From Bacillota bacterium (GTDB lineage Bacteria; Bacillota; Clostridia; Acetivibrionales; DSM-1351), in NCBI GenBank assembly GCA_023390335.1, contig JAEWCZ010000027.1:1-64000 (forward strand): DNA of 64,000 nt, read 5' to 3'. Below, piece by piece: positions 17,607 to 25,875 of the stretch. The notes under the pieces were generated by a model that was given only the letters and a program-made list of their open reading frames with translations, was not told the origin of the DNA and did not search any database. The stretch's first letter is position 1, and every line of letters starts with the position of its first letter. A program made the translations under genes and the position numbers.

Positions 17607-17636
17607 GTGGAGGCGAAGAGCCTTGAACGCCTCCAC
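17607..17636. terminator. Hairpin between convergent RCC1 and MFS genes
   Basis: GTGGAGGCG pairs perfectly with CGCCTCCAC over a 12-nt loop. T-runs are weak on both sides, but position fits a shared terminator. Confidence 0.65.
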
Positions 17637-17646
17637 TCATAGTATT

Positions 17647-18891
17647 TTAGTGAACGCTTACTTTTTTTACTTTCAGGAGTGAAATAAGCAATATTCCCAC
17701 GCCGGCACAGATAGCCGCGATTATAAATGCCGGGAACATCAAGGATATATCAGTAGCAGCCATATTTTTATAATATCCGGCCACATATGAGGAAACCACC
17801 GCCCCAATACCAAATCCCAGCAACACCAAACCATAATTTGTTGCCATGTGGCGAGACCCGAACAAATCAGCGGTAAGGGCCGGGAAATTACTCAAGAAAC
17901 CACCGTAGAAAAAGCCAATAAAGGCGATAACTACATAAATCCAGTAACCGTTTGCGGCGTTGACAAATAAGGACATGATACCTGAGCCTAAAAGAAGGAT
18001 AATAAGAGTAAGCTTGCGTCCTATCTTGTCAGAAATTATACCCCACAGGAGTCTACCAAGCGAGTTGCATATAGATATTATAAGAACTCCCACCACCGCA
18101 GTTGATTCAAGTCCTTTAGCAACTGCAATAGGCTTGGCAAATCCAATCATCATAAGGCCTCCCATGCAGGCGAGAGCCATTGCTAGGGTAACAAAATAGT
18201 AAGAAGGCGTGGCAAGAACTTGCTTTGGTGAAAGATCAACACCTGTCGGCGCTGGAGATTCTCGCCCTGCATCTCCACTCTGGCCTGATTTCTTATTTTC
18301 AAAGTCATCGGGTGGGTTTTTGAGCATAAGTCCACCAATTGTACAAATGACAAGAAAAAGTCCGCTGAGAACCATAAAGGTTTTCTGTTCTCCCACCTGC
18401 TGCCCACCAAATTGTTTAATAAGAATTTCAATAATCGGCGTAAATACAACACCACCGAAGCCTAGCGCTGAAACAATAACCCCAGTAACAAGCCCTTTTT
18501 TGTGGGGGAACCATTTTTGCGCACATGATATAGTGGTCGAATAAGTGAATCCCATACCGACGCCACCCATTACACCATAAGTCAGCCAAAGTAGCCATGG
18601 TACAGAAGCGGTGACAAATGAAGCAAAGAAAAATCCGAGAGAAAGAATTACTCCACCCATGATGACTACATTTCGGATTGAGTATTTTGCAACAAGCTTT
18701 CCGCCTAAAATACTTCCGAACGTGAGGGTCGCAAGAAGAAGTGAGAAGGTAAGGCTTGTAGCTGCATTGTCACCATCAAAGATGCTTTTTGCTATACCTG
18801 TCTGAAAAAGGCTCCACAGATATGCAACACCGAGGCAGAGTTGAATGGCAATTGAGGCGATAATTGAATATACAGGTTTGTAATTTTTCAT
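17647..18891 (-). CDS. MFS transporter, oxalate/formate antiporter (OFA) family
   Basis: 414 residues with 12 predicted transmembrane helices and a central loop of about 40 polar residues (196-235). Typical OFA-family features: N-terminal YKPVYSIIASIAIQLCLGVAYLWS, the loop GKLVAKYSIRNV, GMGFTYSTTISCAQKWFPHKKGLVTG and LWGIISDKIGRK, the MFS signature repeated between halves. Members exchange small organic anions such as oxalate and formate, but many are uncharacterised and the substrate here is unknown. Single gene; GGAGG eight bases upstream of the ATG. Confidence 0.85.
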   Translation of the reverse strand: MKNYKPVYSIIASIAIQLCLGVAYLWSLFQTGIAKSIFDGDNAATSLTFSLLLATLTFGSILGGKLVAKYSIRNVVIMGGVILSLGFFFASFVTASVPWLLWLTYGVMGGVGMGFTYSTTISCAQKWFPHKKGLVTGVIVSALGFGGVVFTPIIEILIKQFGGQQVGEQKTFMVLSGLFLVICTIGGLMLKNPPDDFENKKSGQSGDAGRESPAPTGVDLSPKQVLATPSYYFVTLAMALACMGGLMMIGFAKPIAVAKGLESTAVVGVLIISICNSLGRLLWGIISDKIGRKLTLIILLLGSGIMSLFVNAANGYWIYVVIAFIGFFYGGFLSNFPALTADLFGSRHMATNYGLVLLGFGIGAVVSSYVAGYYKNMAATDISLMFPAFIIAAICAGVGILLISLLKVKKVSVH

Positions 18892-19187
18892 TTCAAACCT
18901 CCCTTAATTAGTAATTGTTAAACATTGTATATTATCTCAAATAAGTATACTACTCACTTTCTGCTTATTTTTTCTTAAAAATACAATGAATTATGCTATT
19001 TTTTATAGAAGAAAGTCATTTTAAGCAAATAATTGTTGGATAATATATCACTGTATTATCGCATGGGCCATAATTTTATCCAGATACAGAAAGTATAAAA
19101 TTTATATATGTGGTATAATTTGGTTGCATTTCAATTCGTCCGGCGGGACGCTTCTATTAAGTTATGAAATTTACAAGGAGGTTTTTT
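18892..19187. other. Divergent promoter region, MFS and CARDB genes
   Basis: AT-rich spacer with start signals for both flanking genes. A small GC-rich inverted repeat CGTCC-GGCG-GGACG lies at 19137-19150 in the CARDB leader; too short to name. Confidence 0.4.
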
Positions 19188-20663
19188 ATGAAAGAGCTAA
19201 AGATATTTAAAACGCACTTTTTTATTGGCAAGACACTGTTTTTTGCGGTAATGATGTTTGTAATAACTTTCCTGAGTATGCCGACATTTGCTGCAAGCTC
19301 AGGAATAGTACCAGTTAAACCGAGAGTTGATCTGACTCCTATTAGCATAAAATATGCAGATACTCTCACAACCGGAAAACTAATCGGCTTTGACTGTGTG
19401 GTCAGAAATTTAGGCACTGCAAATTCCTCAGGTTTTACTGTTAAATGGTTTGTTGACGGCAAAGAAATATGCACAGGTCATCATATTGGAATTCCGGCAG
19501 GCAAGTCGATAATTGATCCAAGCGATGGAGGCACACTTTTTTACACATTTAGTTCAGCTGGAACATATACAATCACCATTCAGGTAGACAGTAATAATGA
19601 AGTGTCTGAACTTAATGAAAGAAATAACAGCTTATCTCTCACAGTAACAGTTGCATCACCTCAGGCAGATCTTGTTCCGACAACTATAACTGCTTCTGCT
19701 ACAACAAATATAAAGCTTGGTCAGCACATAACATTTGACAGTGGTGTAAAAAATATGGGAGGTGCTGATGCTTCCGGCTTTGCGGTTAAGTGGCTGGTTA
19801 ATAACATTCAATTTGGCTACGGTGGCCATGAGCCTGTTCCTGCAAATACTACAGTAATGAATGGAAATAGTCAGTTTGAATACACTTTTAATTCTCCGGG
19901 AACCTATACCATAACTTTTCAGGTTGATTCCGACAAAGCTGTAAATGAAGCAAATGAAAATAATAATGAAACAACGATTATTATCACAGTACCCTATACA
20001 GATCTTGTTCCAACCGGCATTTCAGCTTCTGCTACCACAAATATCAAGGTTGGACAGCTTATCACGTTTGAAAGCGGTATAAAAAATAACGGAGGTGTCA
20101 ATGCCTCGGGCTTTTATGTAAAATGGTTAGTCAACGGTATTCAGGTTGCCTTAAATGGTTATGGGGAAGTACCTGCTTACAGTACCGTTTACCATGAAAA
20201 CGGTAAGTTAAGCTACTCTTTCAATGCGCCCGGGACATATACAATAACCTTCCTGATTGACCCTGACAATAAGCTCAACGAATCAGATATAGGGAACAAT
20301 ACAGCGTCTACCACCATTACAATACTTCCGGCAGACCTTGTCCCAACGATGATTACAACTACCCAGGTTACATATGTTACTATTGGAAAACCTGTAACCT
20401 TCACATGCGGCATCAGAAATGACGGGGGTGTGGGTACAAGTGCATTTAATGTCAAATGGTATGTTGACGGTATTGAAGTTGGTGCTCACAGCTACCCCGG
20501 TGTTCCTGCACGCACTACTATAGCTGAAATCAGCCGTCTTGATTACACTTTTAATTCACCGGGAAATCATACTGTATTATTTAGGGTGGATTCAAGTGAT
20601 TTAATATATGAATACAATGAAATTGATAACGAAACGACAGCAATAATTACTGTTATAAATTAA
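19188..20663 (+). CDS. Secreted protein with four CARDB repeats
   Basis: 491 residues from the ATG at 19188. An ATG at 19164 extends the frame, but AAGGAGG at 19174-19180 points to the later one. A signal peptide ends near TFAA. Four repeats of about 110 residues follow, each starting VDLTP or ADLVPT, with GxxNxGxxxxxxFxVKWxVDG, P..GTYTITFQVDS and NExNNxxxxxITV: the CARDB (cell-adhesion-related, Ig-like) fold. No enzymatic, SLH or dockerin module. Probably a surface or extracellular adhesive/binding protein; partner unknown. Confidence 0.85.
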   Translation: MKELKIFKTHFFIGKTLFFAVMMFVITFLSMPTFAASSGIVPVKPRVDLTPISIKYADTLTTGKLIGFDCVVRNLGTANSSGFTVKWFVDGKEICTGHHIGIPAGKSIIDPSDGGTLFYTFSSAGTYTITIQVDSNNEVSELNERNNSLSLTVTVASPQADLVPTTITASATTNIKLGQHITFDSGVKNMGGADASGFAVKWLVNNIQFGYGGHEPVPANTTVMNGNSQFEYTFNSPGTYTITFQVDSDKAVNEANENNNETTIIITVPYTDLVPTGISASATTNIKVGQLITFESGIKNNGGVNASGFYVKWLVNGIQVALNGYGEVPAYSTVYHENGKLSYSFNAPGTYTITFLIDPDNKLNESDIGNNTASTTITILPADLVPTMITTTQVTYVTIGKPVTFTCGIRNDGGVGTSAFNVKWYVDGIEVGAHSYPGVPARTTIAEISRLDYTFNSPGNHTVLFRVDSSDLIYEYNEIDNETTAIITVIN

Positions 20664-20690
20664 TTCCGAAAGTATGGACATCAATCAAAA

Positions 20691-20750
20691 TTTATATACC
20701 AATATCAAAAAGAATTTATATTGAAATGTAAAACATTTACATATTATAAT
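20691..20750 (+). promoter_or_regulatory. Promoter of the CE3-dockerin gene with inverted repeat
   Basis: TTGAAA (20721-20726), an 18-bp spacer and TATAAT (20745-20750). The spacer begins with TGTAAA-ACA-TTTACA (20727-20741), a perfect 6+6 inverted repeat. About 60 bp here, including CCAATA.CAAAAAGAAT, match the hemicellulase operon promoter at 57636-57694. Confidence 0.75.
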
Positions 20751-20790
20751 TAGATTAAGCGTCAAAAAAACGTTTAAGGAGGAAAAAACA

Positions 20791-21723
20791 ATGAATAGTT
20801 TTAGAAAAAGACTGTTATCATTAATTATGGTGGTAAGTATTTGTTTTTGCGTAAGTTCAGTTTGTAATGCTAACCAGGCCACTTCACAAGATGTTACTGC
20901 AGCGGCAACAGGACTTATCGGGGATCTGAACGGAGATAATGCCATCGATGCACTTGATTATTCGTTAATGAAGCAATTATTACTTGGTACTGTTACTGAT
21001 TTACCAGTTCAAGATGACCTATATGCTGCTGACCTTGACGGTGATGGAAATATAACAGCATTAGATTTATCCTTATCAAAGCAATATCTCTTAGGACTCA
21101 TCACAAAGTTTCCTAAAACTCCACCTCAGAATGTTACCACTGTTATTATGCCATTGGGAGATTCAATAACTGACGGCATAACTGTAGCGGGAGCTTATCG
21201 AATCAAGCTATGGGCCAATATAACAAATGCCGGAAGAAAAGTTGATTTTGTAGGCTCTATGTCAAACGGACCTACCGAACTTGGTGATAAGAATCATGAA
21301 GGTCACTCCGGTTGGCGTATTGATCAGATTGATGCTAATATCAATACTTGGATGACTACATATAAGCCTAAAATAGTTTTATTACACATTGGTACAAACG
21401 ATATCTCACAAAAATATGATTTGAATAATGCACCTAACAGATTAAGTTCATTAATTGACAAGATATGCGCTAAATTACCCAGCGATGGCAAACTCTATGT
21501 TGCTAAAGTTATTCCTATAAGCTATGCAGATGTCAGAACCTATAATTCTCAAGTTGCTCAAGTAGTTCAAAACAAAGCTAGTCAAGGTAAACCAGTGTTT
21601 GTTGTTGATATGTATAGTGCGGTTACAACTGCCGATTTAGCAGATGGAGTTCATTGTACAAGAACAGGTTACGATAAGATGGCAGATGTTTGGTATAATG
21701 CTATCAAAAATGATTTAGGTTAA
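20791..21723 (+). CDS. Cellulosomal carbohydrate esterase family 3-like SGNH hydrolase with N-terminal dockerin
   Basis: 310 residues: signal peptide (1-28), type I dockerin (about 42-105), SGNH/GDSL hydrolase (about 115-310). The dockerin has two Ca-binding repeats, GDLNGDNAIDALDYSLMK and ADLDGDGNITALDLSL, with AL recognition pairs. The esterase has Ser125 in GDSITDG, Asn203 in GTND and the Asp285/His288 pair in DGVH. CE3 enzymes deacetylate xylan. An N-terminal dockerin is less common than a C-terminal one. The promoter shares an element with the downstream hemicellulase operon, so it is likely co-regulated. RBS AAGGAGG. Confidence 0.88.
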   Translation: MNSFRKRLLSLIMVVSICFCVSSVCNANQATSQDVTAAATGLIGDLNGDNAIDALDYSLMKQLLLGTVTDLPVQDDLYAADLDGDGNITALDLSLSKQYLLGLITKFPKTPPQNVTTVIMPLGDSITDGITVAGAYRIKLWANITNAGRKVDFVGSMSNGPTELGDKNHEGHSGWRIDQIDANINTWMTTYKPKIVLLHIGTNDISQKYDLNNAPNRLSSLIDKICAKLPSDGKLYVAKVIPISYADVRTYNSQVAQVVQNKASQGKPVFVVDMYSAVTTADLADGVHCTRTGYDKMADVWYNAIKNDLG

Positions 21724-21773
21724 TTAATAAGAAAATCTTAAGAAGTTCATAAGATAGAATTCCAAATTAGCTT

Positions 21774-21810
21774 CTTATTCTGTGTTTAAATAATATTAAC
21801 ACGGAATAAG
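21774..21810. promoter_or_regulatory. Long inverted repeat before the carboxypeptidase gene
   Basis: CTTATTCTGTGTT pairs with AACACGGAATAAG (13 pairs, one G-U) over an 11-nt loop, ending two bases before the AAGGAG ribosome binding region. Either the terminator of the CE3 gene or an operator/leader hairpin; no T-run follows, favouring the latter. Confidence 0.45.
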
Positions 21811-21823
21811 GAGCTGTTTTATT

Positions 21824-22720
21824 ATGTCACGAAAAGTAAAAAAGAATAAACTAGGAATGCGCATATTTGTAGGACTTTTGTTGATGGTTGTCATTTCCGT
21901 TTTGGTGTACAGGATTGAAATCGATCCCACTGTTTCTATATCTTTAGACAAGCTGAACAGTCCTACTGCAATTCTGATACGTTTAAAAGATCATACCAAA
22001 CTGCTTGAGAAAAATAGCGAAGCAAAAATCTATCCTGCTTCTTTAACTAAAATAATGACAGCAATTGTTGCTATAGAAAATTTACCTGATTTAAAAGGAG
22101 AAATCAAACTTACCAATTCTACGTTCCGGGGGCTGTACAAAGCAGATGCATCAATGGCAGGCTTCCAACCTGGTGAGCAGGTAAGAGCAATTGACCTATT
22201 GTACGGAGTAATACTGCCCAGCGGTGCGGAGTGCTGTATTGGACTTTCTAATAAGATTGCCGGATCAGAGAAGAATTTTGTAAAGATGATGAATCAAAAG
22301 GCTGCAGCACTTGGTATGAAAAATACCCATTTTGAAAATGTGACCGGACTTCACAATGAGAACCACTACACAACAGTCGAAGATTTGTCTATTCTGTTAT
22401 GCTATGCTTTGAAAAATAATACTTTCCGGGAGATTTTTACTTCATCTCGTCATTCCACACCACCTACGAATAAACATACGGAGGGGATAACCTTTAACAG
22501 TACCATGTTTGAAAAACTAAACAATAAAAATATTATTGGTGGCGAAATTCTAGGAGGAAAAACAGGATATACTAGTGCGGCTGGTTTGTGTCTCGCAAGT
22601 CTCTCCAAAGTAGATAATCAAGAATATGTTTTGGTTACAGCTGGTGCAAAAGGAGATAGTCATTCGGAACAATTTAATATTAGCGATGCATTTGCCGTAT
22701 ACAGCAGCATAGGAAAATAA
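21824..22720 (+). CDS. Membrane-anchored D-alanyl-D-alanine carboxypeptidase (S11 family)
   Basis: 298 residues. One N-terminal transmembrane helix (about 13-29) anchors an extracytoplasmic penicillin-binding fold. Ser73-x-x-Lys76 is in PASLTKIMT, and KTG is 246-248 in LGGKTGYTSAAG. The second motif, usually SxN, reads Ser133-Gly-Ala135 (PSGAE), so the Asn is replaced. It removes the terminal D-Ala of peptidoglycan stem peptides. The C-terminal membrane-binding domain of larger DacA proteins is missing. 19 bp upstream of a VanZ-family gene, forming a VanY/VanZ-like pair. Confidence 0.85.
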   Translation: MSRKVKKNKLGMRIFVGLLLMVVISVLVYRIEIDPTVSISLDKLNSPTAILIRLKDHTKLLEKNSEAKIYPASLTKIMTAIVAIENLPDLKGEIKLTNSTFRGLYKADASMAGFQPGEQVRAIDLLYGVILPSGAECCIGLSNKIAGSEKNFVKMMNQKAAALGMKNTHFENVTGLHNENHYTTVEDLSILLCYALKNNTFREIFTSSRHSTPPTNKHTEGITFNSTMFEKLNNKNIIGGEILGGKTGYTSAAGLCLASLSKVDNQEYVLVTAGAKGDSHSEQFNISDAFAVYSSIGK

Positions 22721-22739
22721 AATAAAAAATGGAGGTATT

Positions 22740-23288
22740 ATGAATAAACGAGAGCGAATTAAAACAGTCTTTTTATGTGGGGTTTTCATTTGTTACATAC
22801 TTTTGTTAATGAAAATATTGTTCTTATCAAGAATTTCAATTTCGGAGATAATTAATGGTCAAAGAACTATATTTAGGTCGTTTAATCTCATTCCTTTTTA
22901 TAGTATAAACGAATATATAACTTCCAACTCTATGAATATCAAACGATTTGCTTTTAGTAATGTGGTTGGTAATATAGTCATTTTTATTCCCCTTGGTGTA
23001 TATTTGACCTTATTCAAAGAGAATAAAAGAACAATAACCAACCTATTGATCATATTTATAGTTAGTTTATTTGTGGAAATTATTCAAGGGTTTTTAGGGA
23101 TCGGAATATCAGACATTGATGACGTAATTCTGAATAGTTTGGGAGGTTGGATTGGTATTTTAGGGTATAAATTTTCATTATTTATATTACGAGATGAGAA
23201 AAAAGTACATACTGCTATTACAATAATATCGGCTACTATAGGTTTACCGGTTATATTATTTTTTTTATTAATGAAAATGAGATTCTGA
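22740..23288 (+). CDS. VanZ-family membrane protein
   Basis: 182 residues with about five transmembrane helices (9-29, 76-96, 103-121, 127-150, 158-178). Family signature includes FNLIPF near residue 47, NVVGNIVIFIPLG (77-89), EIIQGFLGIGISDIDDVILNSLGG. VanZ proteins give low-level teicoplanin resistance in some enterococci by an unclear route; most chromosomal members are uncharacterised. Starts 19 bp after the carboxypeptidase gene behind GGAGG, so co-transcribed. A joint role in cell-wall modification or glycopeptide tolerance is inferred. Confidence 0.85.
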   Translation: MNKRERIKTVFLCGVFICYILLLMKILFLSRISISEIINGQRTIFRSFNLIPFYSINEYITSNSMNIKRFAFSNVVGNIVIFIPLGVYLTLFKENKRTITNLLIIFIVSLFVEIIQGFLGIGISDIDDVILNSLGGWIGILGYKFSLFILRDEKKVHTAITIISATIGLPVILFFLLMKMRF

Positions 23289-23299
23289 AAATTAATGCA

Positions 23300-23338
23300 A
23301 AGAACAGAGACTTCCTTTTAATAGAAGCCTCTGTTCTT
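23300..23338. terminator. Terminator between VanZ and CysRS-fragment genes
   Basis: AAGAACAGAG..TTC pairs with GAA..CTCTGTTCTT; serves both convergent genes. Confidence 0.8.
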
Positions 23339-23347
23339 ATTTAAACA

Positions 23348-24142
23348 TCAAATAAACAATGCTTTAATGTCCCACTCAGAGCCAAAGGGTGAATCTAGAA
23401 TGATAATACCTTTTTGATCAAGTTTTGCTTTTATTTCATCTGATAATTCATAATTTTTACTGAGCTTAGCATCATGCCTGATATTAATGAGCTCTTTTAC
23501 TTCCTTCATATCAATATTATTTAACTTTATATATTTTTCTTTGATTTGCAGTATAAATTCTTCAGGTTCTTCCAAGAAAATACCTATTAAATTTGCTACT
23601 ATTAAAATGCTTTTATATATTTTATTCAACGTTGTAAGTTTGTGAAGGGCGTTTTCATTAGCATTAGTTAATAAAGCGTTTGAGTACTTAAATATCTGGA
23701 CGAAATCAGAAACCACTAGAGCTGTATTAAAATTATCATTAATGGCTGCTACGAAGGACTTATTAATGCCGTCTACAATTTCTGGTTTGATAATTCTACC
23801 ATGAGGGGCAATGTGCTCATTTAATTCACTGTTTTCATTTGCAAAGTTCTTAATCTTATTTAAAGTTTGATAAAAATAGTACAATCTTTTTTCTGAAGCT
23901 AGAAAATGCTCCTCTGTCAGTTCTTTTAAGCCTTCCGATGCATTTGAAAGAATACTCAACTTTAATACTTCGGGGTGATATTTAGATAATAATTCCTTTG
24001 ACTCTAGAATATTACCTAAGGACGCGCTTAATTTTTCAAAATCAATAATAGTTCCATTTTGATAAATTTTATATTCAAACCCGTGAATACGTGCAAGTTT
24101 TTGCTTTCTATTGTCCGATGTGTTAAATTCATTTGAACTCAT
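23348..24142 (-). CDS. Stand-alone C-terminal half of a cysteinyl-tRNA synthetase
   Basis: 264 residues aligning by eye with CysRS from just before the KMSKS loop to the C-terminus: NE..TSD-like zinc-site region, KLSASLGN in place of KMSKSLGN (residues about 37-44), LLSKYHPEVLKLSIL, the helical DALR domain with AINDNFNT, and the terminal R.DAKLSKNYELSDEIKAKL and GIIILDSPFGSEW. The N-terminal Rossmann half with HIGH is absent, so it cannot make Cys-tRNA alone. It is not a simple wreck: 264 codons are uninterrupted and AAGGAG sits nine bases before the ATG. Possible tRNA binding or regulatory paralogue. A broken copy lies at 35030-35515. Function unknown. Confidence 0.75.
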   Translation of the reverse strand: MSSNEFNTSDNRKQKLARIHGFEYKIYQNGTIIDFEKLSASLGNILESKELLSKYHPEVLKLSILSNASEGLKELTEEHFLASEKRLYYFYQTLNKIKNFANENSELNEHIAPHGRIIKPEIVDGINKSFVAAINDNFNTALVVSDFVQIFKYSNALLTNANENALHKLTTLNKIYKSILIVANLIGIFLEEPEEFILQIKEKYIKLNNIDMKEVKELINIRHDAKLSKNYELSDEIKAKLDQKGIIILDSPFGSEWDIKALFI

Positions 24143-24295
24143 TTAATAATTCTCCTTATAAACTCTATTTTTCGATTATAACATAAAAAATATTACTGTT
24201 TTATAATACTTTTTGAATAATTCATTAAAATCATGTAAAATTGCTATGAAGATGGGGTAAGATAGTAGTTGAAATAAATTAAAAAGGGGTATAGA

Positions 24296-25033
24296 ATGAA
24301 AAATTTTAAAATAATTGTCCAATATGACGGAAGCAGATATAAAGGTTGGCAAAAGTTTAAAGACAATAATCTTTCGATTCAGGATAAAATCGAAACAGTA
24401 CTTTCTAAGATGACAGGAGAAGAAATTCAAGTAATTGGTTGTGGAAGGACGGATGCTGGTACTCATGCTGAAAATTATGTAGCGAACTTTCATACAAATT
24501 CCAACAGGTCACCAAAACTGATATTAAATTATTTTTATGAATTTTTGCCTGAGGATATTGTTGTAAAATCAGTAGAAGAAGTACCCGAAAGATTCCATGC
24601 ACAACACAATATGAAATCAAAAACTTATGTGTATAGCATTACTAAAGGAAGATTAAGAAATGTGTTTAATAGAAAATATTCATTTCATTCACTTGAAAAG
24701 ATTGATCTTATTCAAATGAGAAATGCAGCTGAATACTTAGTTGGAACCCATGATTTTCAAAGCTTTACCAGCTTGAAAGAGGGCTCAAAATCCACGATAA
24801 GAACTATAAATTCCTTGGATATTATTGAAAACGGTATGGTGATTGAGATTGTAATTAATTGCAATGATTTTTTACTGCATATGGCAAGGTTGATTGTGGG
24901 AATTCTTTTAGAAGTTGGCCAAGGTAAAGTAAAAGCAACAGAAGTTCAAAATATACTAAATGCTAAAAAATTCACCCAAGCTGTACCATTTGCTCAACCG
25001 AAGGGCCTCTGCTTAAGAGACGTTCAATACTAA
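24296..25033 (+). CDS. truA: tRNA pseudouridine(38-40) synthase TruA
   Basis: 245 residues, the usual TruA length. Catalytic Asp53 is in the GRTDAGTHA signature. Other family blocks are YDGSRYKGWQ at the start, RFHAQHNMKSKTYVY, LVGTHDFQSF, and HMARLIVGILLEVGQGK. It isomerises uridines 38-40 in the tRNA anticodon stem-loop in the cytosol. Single gene behind AAAGGGG with its own terminator; divergent from the CysRS fragment gene, so two tRNA-related genes share one intergenic region. It may be a second TruA paralogue rather than the housekeeping copy, which usually sits with ribosomal protein and ECF transporter genes. Confidence 0.92.
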   Translation: MKNFKIIVQYDGSRYKGWQKFKDNNLSIQDKIETVLSKMTGEEIQVIGCGRTDAGTHAENYVANFHTNSNRSPKLILNYFYEFLPEDIVVKSVEEVPERFHAQHNMKSKTYVYSITKGRLRNVFNRKYSFHSLEKIDLIQMRNAAEYLVGTHDFQSFTSLKEGSKSTIRTINSLDIIENGMVIEIVINCNDFLLHMARLIVGILLEVGQGKVKATEVQNILNAKKFTQAVPFAQPKGLCLRDVQY

Positions 25034-25090
25034 TCCGATATAAAAATAAATTAATATAGTCAAAACATTCATAACATGTTTGATGATAAG

Positions 25091-25118
25091 AGGCTTCCTG
25101 AATAAGGAAGCCTTTATT
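25091..25118 (+). terminator. Terminator after truA
   Basis: AGGCTTCC pairs with GGAAGCCT over a seven-base loop, followed by TTATT. Confidence 0.8.
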
Positions 25119-25177
25119 GTTATTTATTCTTTTGTAGAATTTCCGAAAGTTTATTGACATAATACTTGCGTGTAACA

Positions 25178-25187
25178 TTTATGTAAA
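25178..25187. promoter_or_regulatory. TTTACATAA-type element, thioesterase operon
   Basis: TTTATGTAAA, the inverse of TTTACATAAA, within CATTTA-TG-TAAATG. One mismatch from the element found upstream of three other units of the acyl gene region. Confidence 0.35.
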
Positions 25188-25374
25188 TGGTTCATATAAT
25201 GCTATTAAAAGAACATAATGCATATATAGTATAAATTATGTCTATTGAATTCCGCAATTTGATGAACGGTAAAGAATTACTTTTATTTACATGGAACTCA
25301 AGTAAAGAGAAAAGCCAAAAGAGTCTTTTCATTAATATTTATTTTGCCGCAATAGAGGCGGAACGGAGATTATA

Positions 25375-25836
25375 ATGACTACCAGAACTTCGTTTCCTGT
25401 CAGGTATTCTGAAATAGATAAAATGGGTATCGTACATCATTCTAATTACCCAAAGTGGTTTGAAATCGGCAGGAGAGACTATTTGTACAAAGCAGGCATC
25501 CCCAATTCATGTATTAATTCTCAGGGATTTTATCTTCCTCTTTCCGAGTTGGAATGTAAATTTAAAAGCCCTGCAAGATATGGTGATGAAATAACAGTTA
25601 TTACAGGAATAACATTTATATCCTGCGTAAAGGTAAGATTTGAATACAAAGTATTAAATAAAAAAAGCGGAAAGACTATAGCATTCGGAAGTACTGTACA
25701 TGCGTGGACAGGTAGAGATATCAAACCACTAAATATAGAAAAGGCAGCACCCCATATATATACATCACTAAAGACTAGAGTAGAAATAGGCGGTATTAAT
25801 GGAGACAATGGCACTATGTATGTTCACAGGCAATAA
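25375..25836 (+). CDS. YbgC/FadM-type acyl-CoA thioesterase (hot-dog fold)
   Basis: 153 residues. The opening RYSEIDKMGIVHHSNYPKW is the 4-hydroxybenzoyl-CoA thioesterase/YbgC signature; Asp15 and His20-His21 correspond to the active-site region. It hydrolyses acyl-CoA or acyl-ACP in the cytosol. 39 bp before an APH-family kinase gene and in line with a condensation-domain enzyme, so probably a three-gene operon. In this setting it may release or edit an acyl intermediate made with the nearby ACP and KAS III. Substrate length cannot be read from sequence. Confidence 0.85.
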   Translation: MTTRTSFPVRYSEIDKMGIVHHSNYPKWFEIGRRDYLYKAGIPNSCINSQGFYLPLSELECKFKSPARYGDEITVITGITFISCVKVRFEYKVLNKKSGKTIAFGSTVHAWTGRDIKPLNIEKAAPHIYTSLKTRVEIGGINGDNGTMYVHRQ

Positions 25837-25875
25837 AATCAACGCTTTCACAGCTTGATAAAAAAGGAGTCAACC

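Larger units (their letters stand above)
25034..25374. other. Intergenic region before the thioesterase operon
   Basis: Contains the truA terminator, a TTGACA at 25154-25159, a TATAAT at 25195-25200 and the TTTATGTAAA element at 25178-25187. The remaining 170 bases look like an untranslated leader; no gene seen. Confidence 0.5.

Noticed and set aside
17647..18891. Long plus-strand frames opposite the MFS gene (for example 18209-18544)
   Set aside because: Codon shadows of the transporter gene; no ribosome binding sites or recognisable products.
20727..20741. Classical CcpA cre site
   Set aside because: Arms fit TGWAA-type ends, but the centre is odd-length and lacks the CG step; reported only as an inverted repeat.
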